Positions 29,646 through 37,712 of a DNA stretch of 64,000 nt are shown one piece after another. Below the pieces are notes generated by a model. It had not been told where the DNA came from and made no database searches. It saw only the letters and a list, made by a program, of their open reading frames with translations. Source of the DNA: DASPKM01 sp035628135 (lineage in GTDB: Bacteria; Bacteroidota; Bacteroidia; Chitinophagales; Chitinophagaceae); the NCBI GenBank assembly GCA_035628135.1, contig DASPKM010000006.1:248001-312000 (forward strand), written 5' to 3'. The position numbers and the translations under genes were made by a program. Positions within the stretch are counted from its first letter, which is position 1. Every line of letters starts with the position of its first letter.

Positions 29646-30602
29646 TCAATTCCTGAAGTTCTGGGTTATCATCAACCCATAAATTCCTCCATCCAGAATG
29701 CCGATCCCGAGGCGCCCGTACGATTTGTGCAGGATGTTGGCCTTATGCCCGGGGGAATTCATAAGTCCCTGGTGGCAAATAGATAAGGTTTGACCGAGCG
29801 CCAGGTTTTCGCCCGCTACCAGGAACCGTGCCCCTGCAGCCCTTATCCGGTCGCCCGCTGATTTTCCCTCGGGGCTGATGTGCGCAAAATAACCTCTCGC
29901 AAACATATCGGCCGAATGCTTTCTGGCCACTACCGCCAGTTCCGGATCTGCTTTCAGCGGATGCAAGCCTTCTTTAGCGCGTTCTTCATTTACCAGTTCC
30001 AGCATTTTTGCTTCGAGGTCCTCGCGAACGCGCGGGCTGGATACCTTAAAGGGCAGGCTTACCGAGGTATTCGATTCCGGCTTTACGGTCAGTTTATTGA
30101 TGGACCTGCTGATGGCTTCGTCGAATACAGGCGAAAGCTGCTCATCCAGCCACTCCACCTGCACCGCCAGCTTACTGGCCACCACGCTGTCACGCGTTTT
30201 ATTGGTTACTCCATCCGATATGGGTATCGCCAGCAATAAAGCTGCAATGATGGTGGCATTGATCAGTCCATTGATGACCCCTGGAACAAGTCCGAAGGTT
30301 TTATTCAATCCATGACCATGTGTTTGTGGATGCACCATCCTAAGGAAGCGGTTGGTAATTATTGAGAATAAGATCCTGGTTATGAGCATAACGGCTAAGA
30401 AAGCAACGGGCAAACTCCATACGCCGAGCAATGCAATATTGCGTTCGATGAAACCGGCTACGGGCCGGTAAAAGAGCAGGGCTACCACTACACTGCCTAT
30501 CCAGCCTATAAGATCAAGTGAACCGATAATAAATCCTCTCCGCCATCCTGCCCAGGCAGATAAAAGAACAATGATGACCAATAAAAGGTCAATGATATTC
30601 AT
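29646..30602 (-). CDS. CvpA membrane domain fused to a CAP/SCP domain
   Basis: 318 residues. Residues 1-165 are a CvpA-type membrane domain with four hydrophobic helices (MNIIDLLLVIIVLLSAWAGW at the start). Residues 200-315 form a CAP domain with its signatures: ARKHSADM, AGENLALG, SPGHKANIL and a GIYGLMITQNF end. CvpA is linked to colicin V export and envelope integrity; CAP domains are extracytoplasmic and may bind lipids or act as proteases. The fusion places CAP outside the inner membrane. Confidence 0.9.
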   Translation of the reverse strand: MNIIDLLLVIIVLLSAWAGWRRGFIIGSLDLIGWIGSVVVALLFYRPVAGFIERNIALLGVWSLPVAFLAVMLITRILFSIITNRFLRMVHPQTHGHGLNKTFGLVPGVINGLINATIIAALLLAIPISDGVTNKTRDSVVASKLAVQVEWLDEQLSPVFDEAISRSINKLTVKPESNTSVSLPFKVSSPRVREDLEAKMLELVNEERAKEGLHPLKADPELAVVARKHSADMFARGYFAHISPEGKSAGDRIRAAGARFLVAGENLALGQTLSICHQGLMNSPGHKANILHKSYGRLGIGILDGGIYGLMITQNFRN

Positions 30603-30649
30603 AGCCGGTTTTAAATCAGAATTCGGTGAGAACAGTTTCGACGGAGTGG

Positions 30650-30877
30650 TTACTGGCGTCCCTGGGGGTGGCCGGGCTTGCCCGTATCAGCTTCATTGGC
30701 ATTGGATCGTGATGGGCGCGGTTCGTCAAATGAAATAGGATCAGGTATATTCTCGTACTCCAGATAGTTCCGTGTATCGGCACCGGTGTGTTCATCGCCT
30801 CGCAGAGGTGCTTGCGGACCACTAATTTCGGCCCCTGCATCTTGCGGGTCTTGTGTATGGTTTCCTTTCCGGTTCAT
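30650..30877 (-). CDS. small hydrophilic disordered protein
   Basis: 75 residues, starting MNRKGNHTQDPQDAGAE. It is rich in Asp, Pro, Asn and Gly with no hydrophobic core. It lies divergent to the sulfotransferase gene with 33 bp between. The composition resembles the proteins at 34651 and 20528. It may be a stress or desiccation-type protein; there is no family evidence. Confidence 0.45.
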   Translation of the reverse strand: MNRKGNHTQDPQDAGAEISGPQAPLRGDEHTGADTRNYLEYENIPDPISFDEPRPSRSNANEADTGKPGHPQGRQ

Positions 30878-30910
30878 ACATCATGGTTATGTCACTAAAT
30901 TTACGGAATT

Positions 30911-31882
30911 ATGTCTCCTCTTTACCAATGGGTACCTTATAAATTATTGCCGGAGCCGGAGCAGGTGCTTTGCAGGTGGTTGCACGTGGGTGACAAGCCC
31001 TTCAGTGAACCTTTTTTCGACGACACCATTATCAGGTGCAGGAGCAATACCGGCTTAAGGCCGCATGTGGCCAGCAACATAAGTATGCTGGAAGAGTGGG
31101 CGGCAGCGCTGCCGGCTGTTGAACCGTCGGCATTTATTTTTCATATTTCGCGTTGCGGGTCAACGCTTGTCTCTCAGCTGTTGGGCATGAACCCACGGCA
31201 CATTGTATTGTCGGAAGTTCCTTTTATCGATGAGCTGCTGCGGGCGCCCTTTAAAGAGCAGGGGTTTCCTCCATTTGATCAATTGCCTGTGTTGCAAGCC
31301 GCATTAAGATTGTATGGTCAAAAAAGAAGTGGCGATGAAGAACGCCTGTTCATCAAAACAGATAGCTGGCATGTATTCTTTTATAAAACCATCAGGGCAT
31401 TGTATCCCGATGTTCCTTTTGTTTTATTATATCGCGAGCCGCGTGAAGTAATGCATTCCCACCGCAAGAAGAGAGGAATGCAGGCGGTGCCGGGGGTGAT
31501 TGAACCGGCGGTATTTGGTTTTGAGAAATTGGCTGTCACCGACCTCGATGCATATATGGCCGTCGTGATAGAAAAATACCTAAGCACTTTCCTGGAAATA
31601 ATAACAAACGATTCAAATGCCTTACTGGTGAATTATAATGAAGGCATGCTACAGGTTATGGAAAAGATCGCAAGCTTCACTGATCTTGCACTGACAGAAG
31701 AAGAACATGTGCAAATGCGTGAACGCTGCGGGTATCATGCTAAATATCCCGACCAGGTGTTTGCCGAAGCTGCGGCGCCTGAAGAAGTGCCGGGGTACCT
31801 TGAAAAATCCATGGCCTTGTATAAGCAAGTAGAGGCAGTGCGGTTGCAAGTTAATACGCGGTTGACCCCACACAACGTCTAA
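30911..31882 (+). CDS. PAPS-dependent sulfotransferase family protein
   Basis: 323 residues. The PAPS 5'-phosphosulfate loop is FHISRCGSTLVSQLL (R81-T85), and the 3'-phosphate site is VLLYREPREVMHSHRKKRG (R175, S183). It should move sulfate from PAPS to a hydroxyl or amine of an unknown acceptor. There is no signal peptide, so it acts in the cytosol. It is convergent with the APS kinase and the two stop codons overlap within the bases CTAA. The local APS kinase could supply its donor. Confidence 0.85.
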   Translation: MSPLYQWVPYKLLPEPEQVLCRWLHVGDKPFSEPFFDDTIIRCRSNTGLRPHVASNISMLEEWAAALPAVEPSAFIFHISRCGSTLVSQLLGMNPRHIVLSEVPFIDELLRAPFKEQGFPPFDQLPVLQAALRLYGQKRSGDEERLFIKTDSWHVFFYKTIRALYPDVPFVLLYREPREVMHSHRKKRGMQAVPGVIEPAVFGFEKLAVTDLDAYMAVVIEKYLSTFLEIITNDSNALLVNYNEGMLQVMEKIASFTDLALTEEEHVQMRERCGYHAKYPDQVFAEAAAPEEVPGYLEKSMALYKQVEAVRLQVNTRLTPHNV

Positions 31883-32403
31883 CGGGATAGTGACATAATC
31901 ACAAACTCATACACCTTTTCCACCGAACGCTCCAACGGCTCCTGTGTGGTACAAACAATAAGGTCGGGGTCGTGCGGGGCCTCATATGTATCATTAATTC
32001 CAGTGAGATTATCAATTCTATCAGGATGCCCTTCAGGCAGCAAAGCCCGTTTGTATAAACCTTTTGTGTCCCTGGCTATCAGTACCTGCAAATCACAATC
32101 GATCCAGATGGTGCGTGCATTGTACAACCGCTTTAATTCCTGTCTCACATCATCGTAAGGATTGATGGCGGAAATGATCGCAATTATTCCGTGCTTGCTG
32201 AACGATGCGGCCACGGCACCGAGGCGACGGATGTTTTCACAACGGTCTTCGCGGGAAAATCCGAGCCCTTTGCAAATGGTCTGCCGGTACTTGTCACCAT
32301 CGATCACTTCGGCCGCAAGGCCTTGTGAATTCAGTAACTGTTGCAGCTTTTCTGCAATCGAAGTTTTCCCCGCACCAGAAAGACCGGTGAATTGCAAAAC
32401 CAT
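31879..32403 (-). CDS. cysC: adenylyl-sulfate kinase
   Basis: 174 residues. Walker A is GLSGAGKT (residues 7-14) and the APS-kinase signature IDGDKYRQTICKGLGFS with EDRCENIRRLG follows. It phosphorylates APS to PAPS in the cytosol. The chain is a little short but complete. It lies 6 bp downstream of the Asp/Asn hydroxylase gene, so they share an operon. No ATP sulfurylase (cysD/cysN or sat) is in the window, so APS must come from elsewhere. Confidence 0.93.
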   Translation of the reverse strand: MVLQFTGLSGAGKTSIAEKLQQLLNSQGLAAEVIDGDKYRQTICKGLGFSREDRCENIRRLGAVAASFSKHGIIAIISAINPYDDVRQELKRLYNARTIWIDCDLQVLIARDTKGLYKRALLPEGHPDRIDNLTGINDTYEAPHDPDLIVCTTQEPLERSVEKVYEFVIMSLSR

Positions 32404-32409
32404 ATGTGA

Positions 32410-33093
32410 TCATTGGGTCAATAAGCCATCTTCCAATTCCTTCGCCAGCCGCTCCCCTGTTTCCGTGCCGAGCATGCGCAAGGACTGAATAACCTGTAAA
32501 GTTTGCTCGCGCTGCGCGCTTTGAGGCACATAATTTTTATTTGCATTGCTGAACACATCCTGCAGCCAGCCGTTCACTTTGCAATCCACTACCAAATGAA
32601 TACGGTCTGAATTTCCTTTGTTGGCAACGCTGTGTTTCAGGTTGGCGTTGATGTACCAGCACTCCCCTTCGCGCATGCGCAGCAATTCATCTTCGATATA
32701 AAATTCAACGGCATCATTGGTAACTACGGGAAAATGCAGCCGCGCCTCTCCGTTCTCGAATGAAAGCTCGTGATCGCGGTGAGGCTTGATGATGGCGCCG
32801 CTCGTCAACTTCAACAATCGCACAGATAGTATCGGGCAATGCATTGTGCTGATCAATTGCGCAATGGATGGGCATGCGGCCATCTGTGGCGTATCCAGGA
32901 CCGCTTCGTCACCGATGTTGTCGGGAATAATACGGTTGCCATCTCCACCCGGTACACGCAACGGCAATACTGTCCACTCGCCTTCGTAATGTTTTGTGTT
33001 GAAATGCGGGTTCCACGGCTCAGACAAAGCGATTACTTCTGCCTGAACAGCGGATAGGTGAACCGGTATGGTCAATTGTGCATAACGGATCAT
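32410..33093 (-). CDS. aspartyl/asparaginyl beta-hydroxylase-like dioxygenase
   Basis: 227 residues of the Asp_Arg_Hydrox type. Metal ligands are likely H105 (KPHRDHE) and H154 (NLKHSVAN). R118 and H120 (ARLHFPV) and R164 (SDRIHL) fit 2-oxoglutarate binding. The enzyme uses Fe(II), O2 and 2-oxoglutarate to hydroxylate a substrate. It lies between the Gfo/Idh and cysC genes with spacers of 8 and 6 bp. This linkage suggests it creates or modifies the acceptor for sulfation, which is inference. Confidence 0.85.
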   Translation of the reverse strand: MIRYAQLTIPVHLSAVQAEVIALSEPWNPHFNTKHYEGEWTVLPLRVPGGDGNRIIPDNIGDEAVLDTPQMAACPSIAQLISTMHCPILSVRLLKLTSGAIIKPHRDHELSFENGEARLHFPVVTNDAVEFYIEDELLRMREGECWYINANLKHSVANKGNSDRIHLVVDCKVNGWLQDVFSNANKNYVPQSAQREQTLQVIQSLRMLGTETGERLAKELEDGLLTQ

Positions 33094-33101
33094 GCAACGA
33101 A

Positions 33102-34562
33102 TTATAATTCCAATTTATAATTACCGCGGTACTCGCGCTTCACGAAGCGGTTTGCAGGTTCAAAATTGGTGACCTTCATATTCTCTCCATCCCACAACAG
33201 GCGTTTGCGGCCGGGATAACTTGTGTTGCCCTTTGCATCCTTCTCGCCATAATTATAACTCAGCACCGCAAGATTGCCCATCAGCACTGTTTCGGTCAGT
33301 GGTCCCGCCTTATCGAAAGAAGAACTGGTATAAGTGCCATATCCTTGCTTACAAGCCTTCACCCATTGCTGCTGGTGCGCGTCTGAACCGCCTTCGACAA
33401 AAGGGTATTTAGACGCGGGCAATGTTACATCTTTCATTCTGGTGGTGGGCAGCAAACGCGGATTTCGGCCGAACAATCCCGCCATCAATTTACCCTTCGT
33501 GCCCTCGAAGATCATTCCTCCATCCCATTCGGCCATCGGCTCATCGGGCAATAGTTCGTTGGGCCTTTTTGGCTTAATGCCGCCATCGTACCAGATCAAT
33601 TCCACGGGCGGCATGCTTCCACGTGCAGGAAATTGTATATGTGTTTTGGACGAAGGAGGATAACTATCGGTGTAAACCGCTTCCTGGAAAAAGCCTTTCC
33701 ACACCGCGCCTACACTGCACTCCACCGAAATAGGATAGCGCAGCTTCAATGCGCGGTAGGGTACGTCGATAAAATGACAGCCCATGTCGCCCAACGATCC
33801 GGTTCCAAAATCGACCCATCCTCTCCAATTGGCGGGAATATAAATGGGATTGAAATCACGCGCCGGCGCAGTACCCAGCCAAAGGTCCCAATCCACTTCC
33901 TTCGGTATATCGAACTTTCCTGTGGGTGTTGGAATGCCTTGCGGCCATACGGGGCGATTGGTCCATACATGTACCGTATGTACATCCCCAATTACGCCTT
34001 CCTGTATCCAGGTTTCCACTACGCGTGTATCGTTGCCGCTGCTTCCCTGGTTGCCCATTTGTGTAACCACTTTGTATTTTTCGGCGGCGCGCGTCAGTAT
34101 CCTCGCTTCATAAATATCATGCGTCAAAGGCTTTTCGCAGTACACATGCTTGCCCATTTGCATGGCAGCAAGCGCAACAGGCGCGTGCATGTGGTCGGGC
34201 GTGGTAACAATCACGGCATCGATGTTCTTTGCTTCTTTTTCCAGCAGTGTGCGGTAATCGCGGTAATACGGAGCCTGCGGCCAACGCTTGCGCGCATTCA
34301 CTGCCATGCGGTCGTCCACATCGCACAGCGCCACGATATTATCCGAACCATTGTTCCAGGCCAGGGGCAGGTTGGCTTCGCCTTTTCCACCCACTCCTAT
34401 ACCTGCTATGTTCAGCTTATCGCTCGGGGGAATGTATCCTCTCCCCAATACATGCCTGGGAACGATCATGAATCCTGCTGCCGCGATGGCGCTGTTCTTT
34501 AAAAATTCCCGCCGGCCAAGGCCGGTCCCGGTATCTTCCTGGTGGTTATGATGTTTTTCCAT
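33102..34562 (-). CDS. Gfo/Idh/MocA family oxidoreductase, Tat-exported
   Basis: 486 residues from MEKHHNHQEDTG; an in-frame GTG/ATG extension upstream is rejected. A twin-arginine signal (GRREFLKNSAIAAAGFMIVPRHV) lies at about residues 17-40. The Rossmann fold follows (NIAGIGVGGKGEANL) with the family EKP motif in YCEKPLTHD. These enzymes use NAD(P) or act as redox or glycosidase-type enzymes on sugars, here outside the cytoplasm. It is first in the operon with the hydroxylase and cysC. A TTTG-N17-TACATTTA promoter-like pair lies upstream. Confidence 0.88.
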   Translation of the reverse strand: MEKHHNHQEDTGTGLGRREFLKNSAIAAAGFMIVPRHVLGRGYIPPSDKLNIAGIGVGGKGEANLPLAWNNGSDNIVALCDVDDRMAVNARKRWPQAPYYRDYRTLLEKEAKNIDAVIVTTPDHMHAPVALAAMQMGKHVYCEKPLTHDIYEARILTRAAEKYKVVTQMGNQGSSGNDTRVVETWIQEGVIGDVHTVHVWTNRPVWPQGIPTPTGKFDIPKEVDWDLWLGTAPARDFNPIYIPANWRGWVDFGTGSLGDMGCHFIDVPYRALKLRYPISVECSVGAVWKGFFQEAVYTDSYPPSSKTHIQFPARGSMPPVELIWYDGGIKPKRPNELLPDEPMAEWDGGMIFEGTKGKLMAGLFGRNPRLLPTTRMKDVTLPASKYPFVEGGSDAHQQQWVKACKQGYGTYTSSSFDKAGPLTETVLMGNLAVLSYNYGEKDAKGNTSYPGRKRLLWDGENMKVTNFEPANRFVKREYRGNYKLEL

Positions 34563-34650
34563 GCTGAAATTTCGATGGTTATAAATGTACTTACATTTTG
34601 CGTTCCCAAACTGGCATAAAATTTTTATCCTTATTACACAAACATTGTAT

Positions 34651-34878
34651 ATGCTGGATCCTAACAAAAACAAAACACCCGGCGCGAGCCGCCAGGAAGG
34701 CACCGACCGCCCGCAGCAAAACCAGGAGATAGAGCGCGAAAACGAAAATGTGGCCGCAGCCTATAAGGAAGCTTCAAAAGACATAGAAGAAGATCCTGAC
34801 ATGGGACTGTCTGGTCCCAATGATGATTTAGACGAAAGCGAATCTGCCAGGCTTGGTGAGAAGACCGACCTGGTATAA
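34651..34878 (+). CDS. small hydrophilic disordered protein
   Basis: 75 residues from MLDPNKNKTPGASRQ. It is rich in Glu, Asp, Asn and Gln, with SKDIEEDPDMGLSGPNDD near the middle. No signal peptide or motif. It ends 34 bp before the deacetylase start. It resembles the proteins at 20528 and 30650 in composition. Confidence 0.55.
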   Translation: MLDPNKNKTPGASRQEGTDRPQQNQEIERENENVAAAYKEASKDIEEDPDMGLSGPNDDLDESESARLGEKTDLV

Positions 34879-34912
34879 TATTCACCACTGTTTACACGTT
34901 TTAGACTCACCT

Positions 34913-35755
34913 ATGAGAACCAGGATTATAGCCCTTGTCACAGCGCTCACCACCCTCTTTTCGTGCCAGCAATCACCAGAGAAAAAATTGCTCGCTTCGG
35001 CCGCAGGCGTTTCCATTGTACCCGAGGCACATGAAACCAAACCCGCATCCATTGCGGATGCAGCCACTATACTGGCACGGCCGCAAGTGCCTGTGCTTTG
35101 CTACCATCGGCTGCGTGAATACAAACCCACCGAAAGCGCCAGCACACGCACCTATATCGTTCCGGTACCAGCCTTTAAAGCGCAAATAAAAATGCTGGCC
35201 GACAGCGGTTATCATACCATTACGCCGGATGATTATTATGCCTACCTGGCGTATGGACAACCCCTTCCTGCAAAACCGGTGATGATCACTTTCGACGACA
35301 CCTCGGAAGAACAATATACCGCGGGCGCCGCCGAATTGGGCAAATACGGCTTTAAAGGCGTGTTCTTTATCATGACCGTTTCCATCGGGAGGCCGGGATA
35401 TATGAGTAAAGATCAAATAAAATCATTGGCCGATGCAGGGCACACAATAGCCTCTCACACTTACGACCATCACAATGTAAAAAAATACGAAGGCGAGGAT
35501 TGGGATAAGCAAATGCTGAAGACAAAACAAAAACTGGAAGCCATTACCGGCAAGCCGGTCGATTACTTTGCATATCCATTCGGCGAATGGAAACCCGAAG
35601 CCATTCCGGAGTTGCAGAAAAGAAATTATAAGGCTGCATTCCAGCTTGCATCCAAACGCGACAGCCTGGCGCCTTTGTACACCATCCGCCGCATGATAGT
35701 GCCGGGAGACTGGAGCGGCGATAAATTGTACAAGTGGATGAAAGCAAATTTTTAG
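34913..35755 (+). CDS. polysaccharide deacetylase family lipoprotein
   Basis: 280 residues from MRTRIIALVTALTTLFSC, with lipobox Cys 18. The NodB motifs are TFDDTSEEQY (D128, D129) and SHTYDHHN (H182, H186), with FAYPFGEW later. This metal enzyme removes N-acetyl (or other) groups from a glycan, probably peptidoglycan or a capsule-type polymer in the envelope. The ORF starting at 34853 includes upstream residues that are not part of the protein. Confidence 0.9.
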   Translation: MRTRIIALVTALTTLFSCQQSPEKKLLASAAGVSIVPEAHETKPASIADAATILARPQVPVLCYHRLREYKPTESASTRTYIVPVPAFKAQIKMLADSGYHTITPDDYYAYLAYGQPLPAKPVMITFDDTSEEQYTAGAAELGKYGFKGVFFIMTVSIGRPGYMSKDQIKSLADAGHTIASHTYDHHNVKKYEGEDWDKQMLKTKQKLEAITGKPVDYFAYPFGEWKPEAIPELQKRNYKAAFQLASKRDSLAPLYTIRRMIVPGDWSGDKLYKWMKANF

Positions 35756-35761
35756 ATCGAT

Positions 35762-36253
35762 CTACAATCCTATTGCTGCGGCCTTTTTTGTCATAGCGAG
35801 TTCCTGCACCCTTGCCTTTAAGCCAGGCCCGGGGTTTATCCCCGTAGCCAATAATCCTTTCAATGTGTGAAGGAATTCTTCTGTATGATTTTCCTTTCTG
35901 CCTGTTTTGATGTTCACGCTGGCGAACCTGGTCCAAAGGATTGCTTTAAGTGTCGTCCTTGTCTCGTCCAGCATCCGCATCTCTACTAATAAATGCGGAT
36001 CGTCTACCTCCAGCAAATCAGACTGGATCACCACCGTCTCGTTATAGTTCGCGGGCCGAAGGAAAAAGATCTCATGCCCGGTAACCACCCAGCCAAAGCC
36101 CTGCTTGTAAAATGTGTCCAGGCTCAGTTGGTGAAATTGCTTCAGGTGGTCTTCCCGCGCATTCAGCATGTAATCGATATACCTGGAGTTGTTCAGGTGG
36201 CCGAAAGGGTCGCAGTCATTGAAGCGGATGGTGTAAGAAGTTTCTAAGAGCAT
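35762..36253 (-). CDS. acyl-CoA thioesterase (4HBT hotdog fold)
   Basis: 163 residues from MLLETSYTIRFND; the ATG at 36295 is not needed. The hotdog signature NDCDPFGHLNNSRYIDYMLNARED is at the N-terminus with the catalytic-type Asp in DPFGH. It hydrolyses acyl-CoA or hydroxybenzoyl-type thioesters in the cytosol. It is downstream of a TetR regulator; a copy of the TetR operator core (ACCAATCGGT) lies 48 bp before its start, so it is likely repressed by that regulator. Confidence 0.9.
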   Translation of the reverse strand: MLLETSYTIRFNDCDPFGHLNNSRYIDYMLNAREDHLKQFHQLSLDTFYKQGFGWVVTGHEIFFLRPANYNETVVIQSDLLEVDDPHLLVEMRMLDETRTTLKAILWTRFASVNIKTGRKENHTEEFLHTLKGLLATGINPGPGLKARVQELAMTKKAAAIGL

Positions 36254-36295
36254 AAATAAGAGATTTAAGGAAAAAAAGAGTTTAAAGAATAACAT

Positions 36296-36318
36296 ATAAA
36301 ACCAATCGGTCTTTTTTA
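36296..36318. promoter_or_regulatory. second TetR operator, upstream of the thioesterase gene
   Basis: The core ACCAATCGGT is the exact reverse complement of the ACCGATTGGT core upstream of the TetR gene. The site is imperfectly palindromic (AAAACC-AATC-GGTCTTTT) and lies between the thioesterase start and the TetR gene stop. Confidence 0.5.
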
Positions 36319-36330
36319 TGAGAAAAAAAA

Positions 36331-36927
36331 TTACGCTTTTAATTGTGTGTTGATATACTGCTTCAGGTTTTCCAGCACACGGTTCAGTAATTTGATATCG
36401 TCGGATACCTTGGCCATCATAATGCCTCCTTCTATTTGCGCGAAAATAATTTCCGCTTCCCTGCGCGCATCCACCGAAGATCTTAATTCCTTATGGTCGA
36501 TGCCATTTTGCAATATATGCTGCAGGCCACCGAGCATATCGTTCAATGCTTGCTTGGCTCTTTTCTTAAGGAAAGGATAGGCATCGTCCGAATCCACCGC
36601 GGTGTTCAGCAATGGACAACCTCCATCCAGCGTAGGGCGGATAGTATAATTGTGATAAAAGTTCAGGATGGCAAATAGTTTTTCCAGGCAGGTGCGGTGC
36701 TGCTTGATCTTAAAGACCAGTTCTGTCTTCAGTTTGTTATAAGAGTACTCGAATGCAAGGGCAGCGATTTCGTCCTTACTGTCGAAATTGCCGTACAGCC
36801 CGCCTTTGGTCAGGCCGGTGGCGGCCATGATATCGTTCATCGACGTACCGGCATACCCCTTCTTGTTGAAAAGGGGCGCTGACCTTTCAATGATCAATTG
36901 CTTGGTCTTATCGGCTTTTGATAACAC
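36331..36927 (-). CDS. TetR/AcrR family transcriptional regulator
   Basis: 198 residues with a GTG start. The N-terminal helix-turn-helix reads GYAGTSMNDIMAATGLTKGGLYGNFDSKDE, the usual TetR DNA-binding pattern, and the C-terminal part is a helical ligand domain. A 24-bp palindrome lies 7 bp before the start and a matching core lies before the thioesterase gene. The likely role is autorepression and repression of the thioesterase. It is co-oriented with and downstream of yceI. Confidence 0.93.
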   Translation of the reverse strand: MLSKADKTKQLIIERSAPLFNKKGYAGTSMNDIMAATGLTKGGLYGNFDSKDEIAALAFEYSYNKLKTELVFKIKQHRTCLEKLFAILNFYHNYTIRPTLDGGCPLLNTAVDSDDAYPFLKKRAKQALNDMLGGLQHILQNGIDHKELRSSVDARREAEIIFAQIEGGIMMAKVSDDIKLLNRVLENLKQYINTQLKA

Positions 36928-36933
36928 CCAGCG

Positions 36934-36957
36934 AAAATAAACCGATTGGTTTATTTT
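36934..36957. promoter_or_regulatory. TetR operator, autoregulatory
   Basis: AAAATAAACC-GATT-GGTTTATTTT, a perfect inverted repeat with 10-bp arms, starts 7 bp upstream of the GTG of the TetR gene. Position and symmetry fit an autoregulatory TetR operator. Confidence 0.65.
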
Positions 36958-36987
36958 TCCAAAATTTTTAACTGCTGCTTAATTGTC

Positions 36988-37539
36988 CTAGGCCTGTTTG
37001 ATCAATTGTATTTCGCAGTGGACGCGGATATCGTTGCTCACCACAATCTGCCCCGCTTCGGTAACAGCATCCCAAGTGAGCCCGTAATCTTTTCTTTTGA
37101 TTTTTCCATCCACGGTAAACCCGGCCTTGGTATTGCCGTACGGGTCTACCACAATGCCGGCATATTCCACTTCCAGTTCTACCGGCTTGGTGGTACCGCG
37201 TATGGTCAGATCGCCATGAAGTTTGTACGCATCGCCATCCTTTTCAAAATGCTTTCCTTCGAATACGATCTCGGGATGATTTTCTGCGTCGAAGAAATCT
37301 GATGAACGCAGGTGCGTGTCACGCTGCGAATTGTTGGTATCGATTGAGTGGAGGTCGGCCGAAAAGTGGATCTTATTAGCCGTTGTAAAATCGTTCTCGT
37401 CTTCTGTTTGTACTTCCAGGTTAAACTTTCTGAAATAACCGGTAACCGTGGTAATCATCAGGTGCTTTACCTTGAATTGCACCTCGCTGTGCGCCGGGTC
37501 GACAGTCCATTTGGTGGTGGTCATTGCTGCAGTACTCAT
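36988..37539 (-). CDS. YceI family protein
   Basis: 183 residues covering the full YceI lipocalin-like domain (TTKWTVDPAHSEVQFKVKHL, then KAGFTVDGKIKRKDYGL). YceI proteins bind isoprenoid-type lipids. No signal peptide is seen, unlike the periplasmic E. coli protein, so this is probably the cytosolic form common in Bacteroidota. It lies upstream of the TetR gene (61 bp). Confidence 0.9.
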   Translation of the reverse strand: MSTAAMTTTKWTVDPAHSEVQFKVKHLMITTVTGYFRKFNLEVQTEDENDFTTANKIHFSADLHSIDTNNSQRDTHLRSSDFFDAENHPEIVFEGKHFEKDGDAYKLHGDLTIRGTTKPVELEVEYAGIVVDPYGNTKAGFTVDGKIKRKDYGLTWDAVTEAGQIVVSNDIRVHCEIQLIKQA

Positions 37540-37611
37540 AAATATAAATTTTTCGATGGTGAAACGTTGATATGAAGTTACCTCAATTAGCGGGCCGGGG
37601 TTTCATTACTG

Positions 37612-37712
37612 ATCATTATTTATTGATTATTGCACGATCAACTTACATTACCAATTGATTTGCAAACCACAGCGGACATTGATTATAATTAATAATCATT
37701 AGTCAATAATTA
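37612..37712. repeat. AT-rich TAATCAATAAT inverted repeat
   Basis: Words TTATTGATTATTG and ATTAATAATCATT/GTCAATAATTAA lie in opposite orientations around a 60-bp interior. The right arm encodes the last codons (LIID-stop) of the Rieske gene. The same words appear at 38530-38620. Confidence 0.5.
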
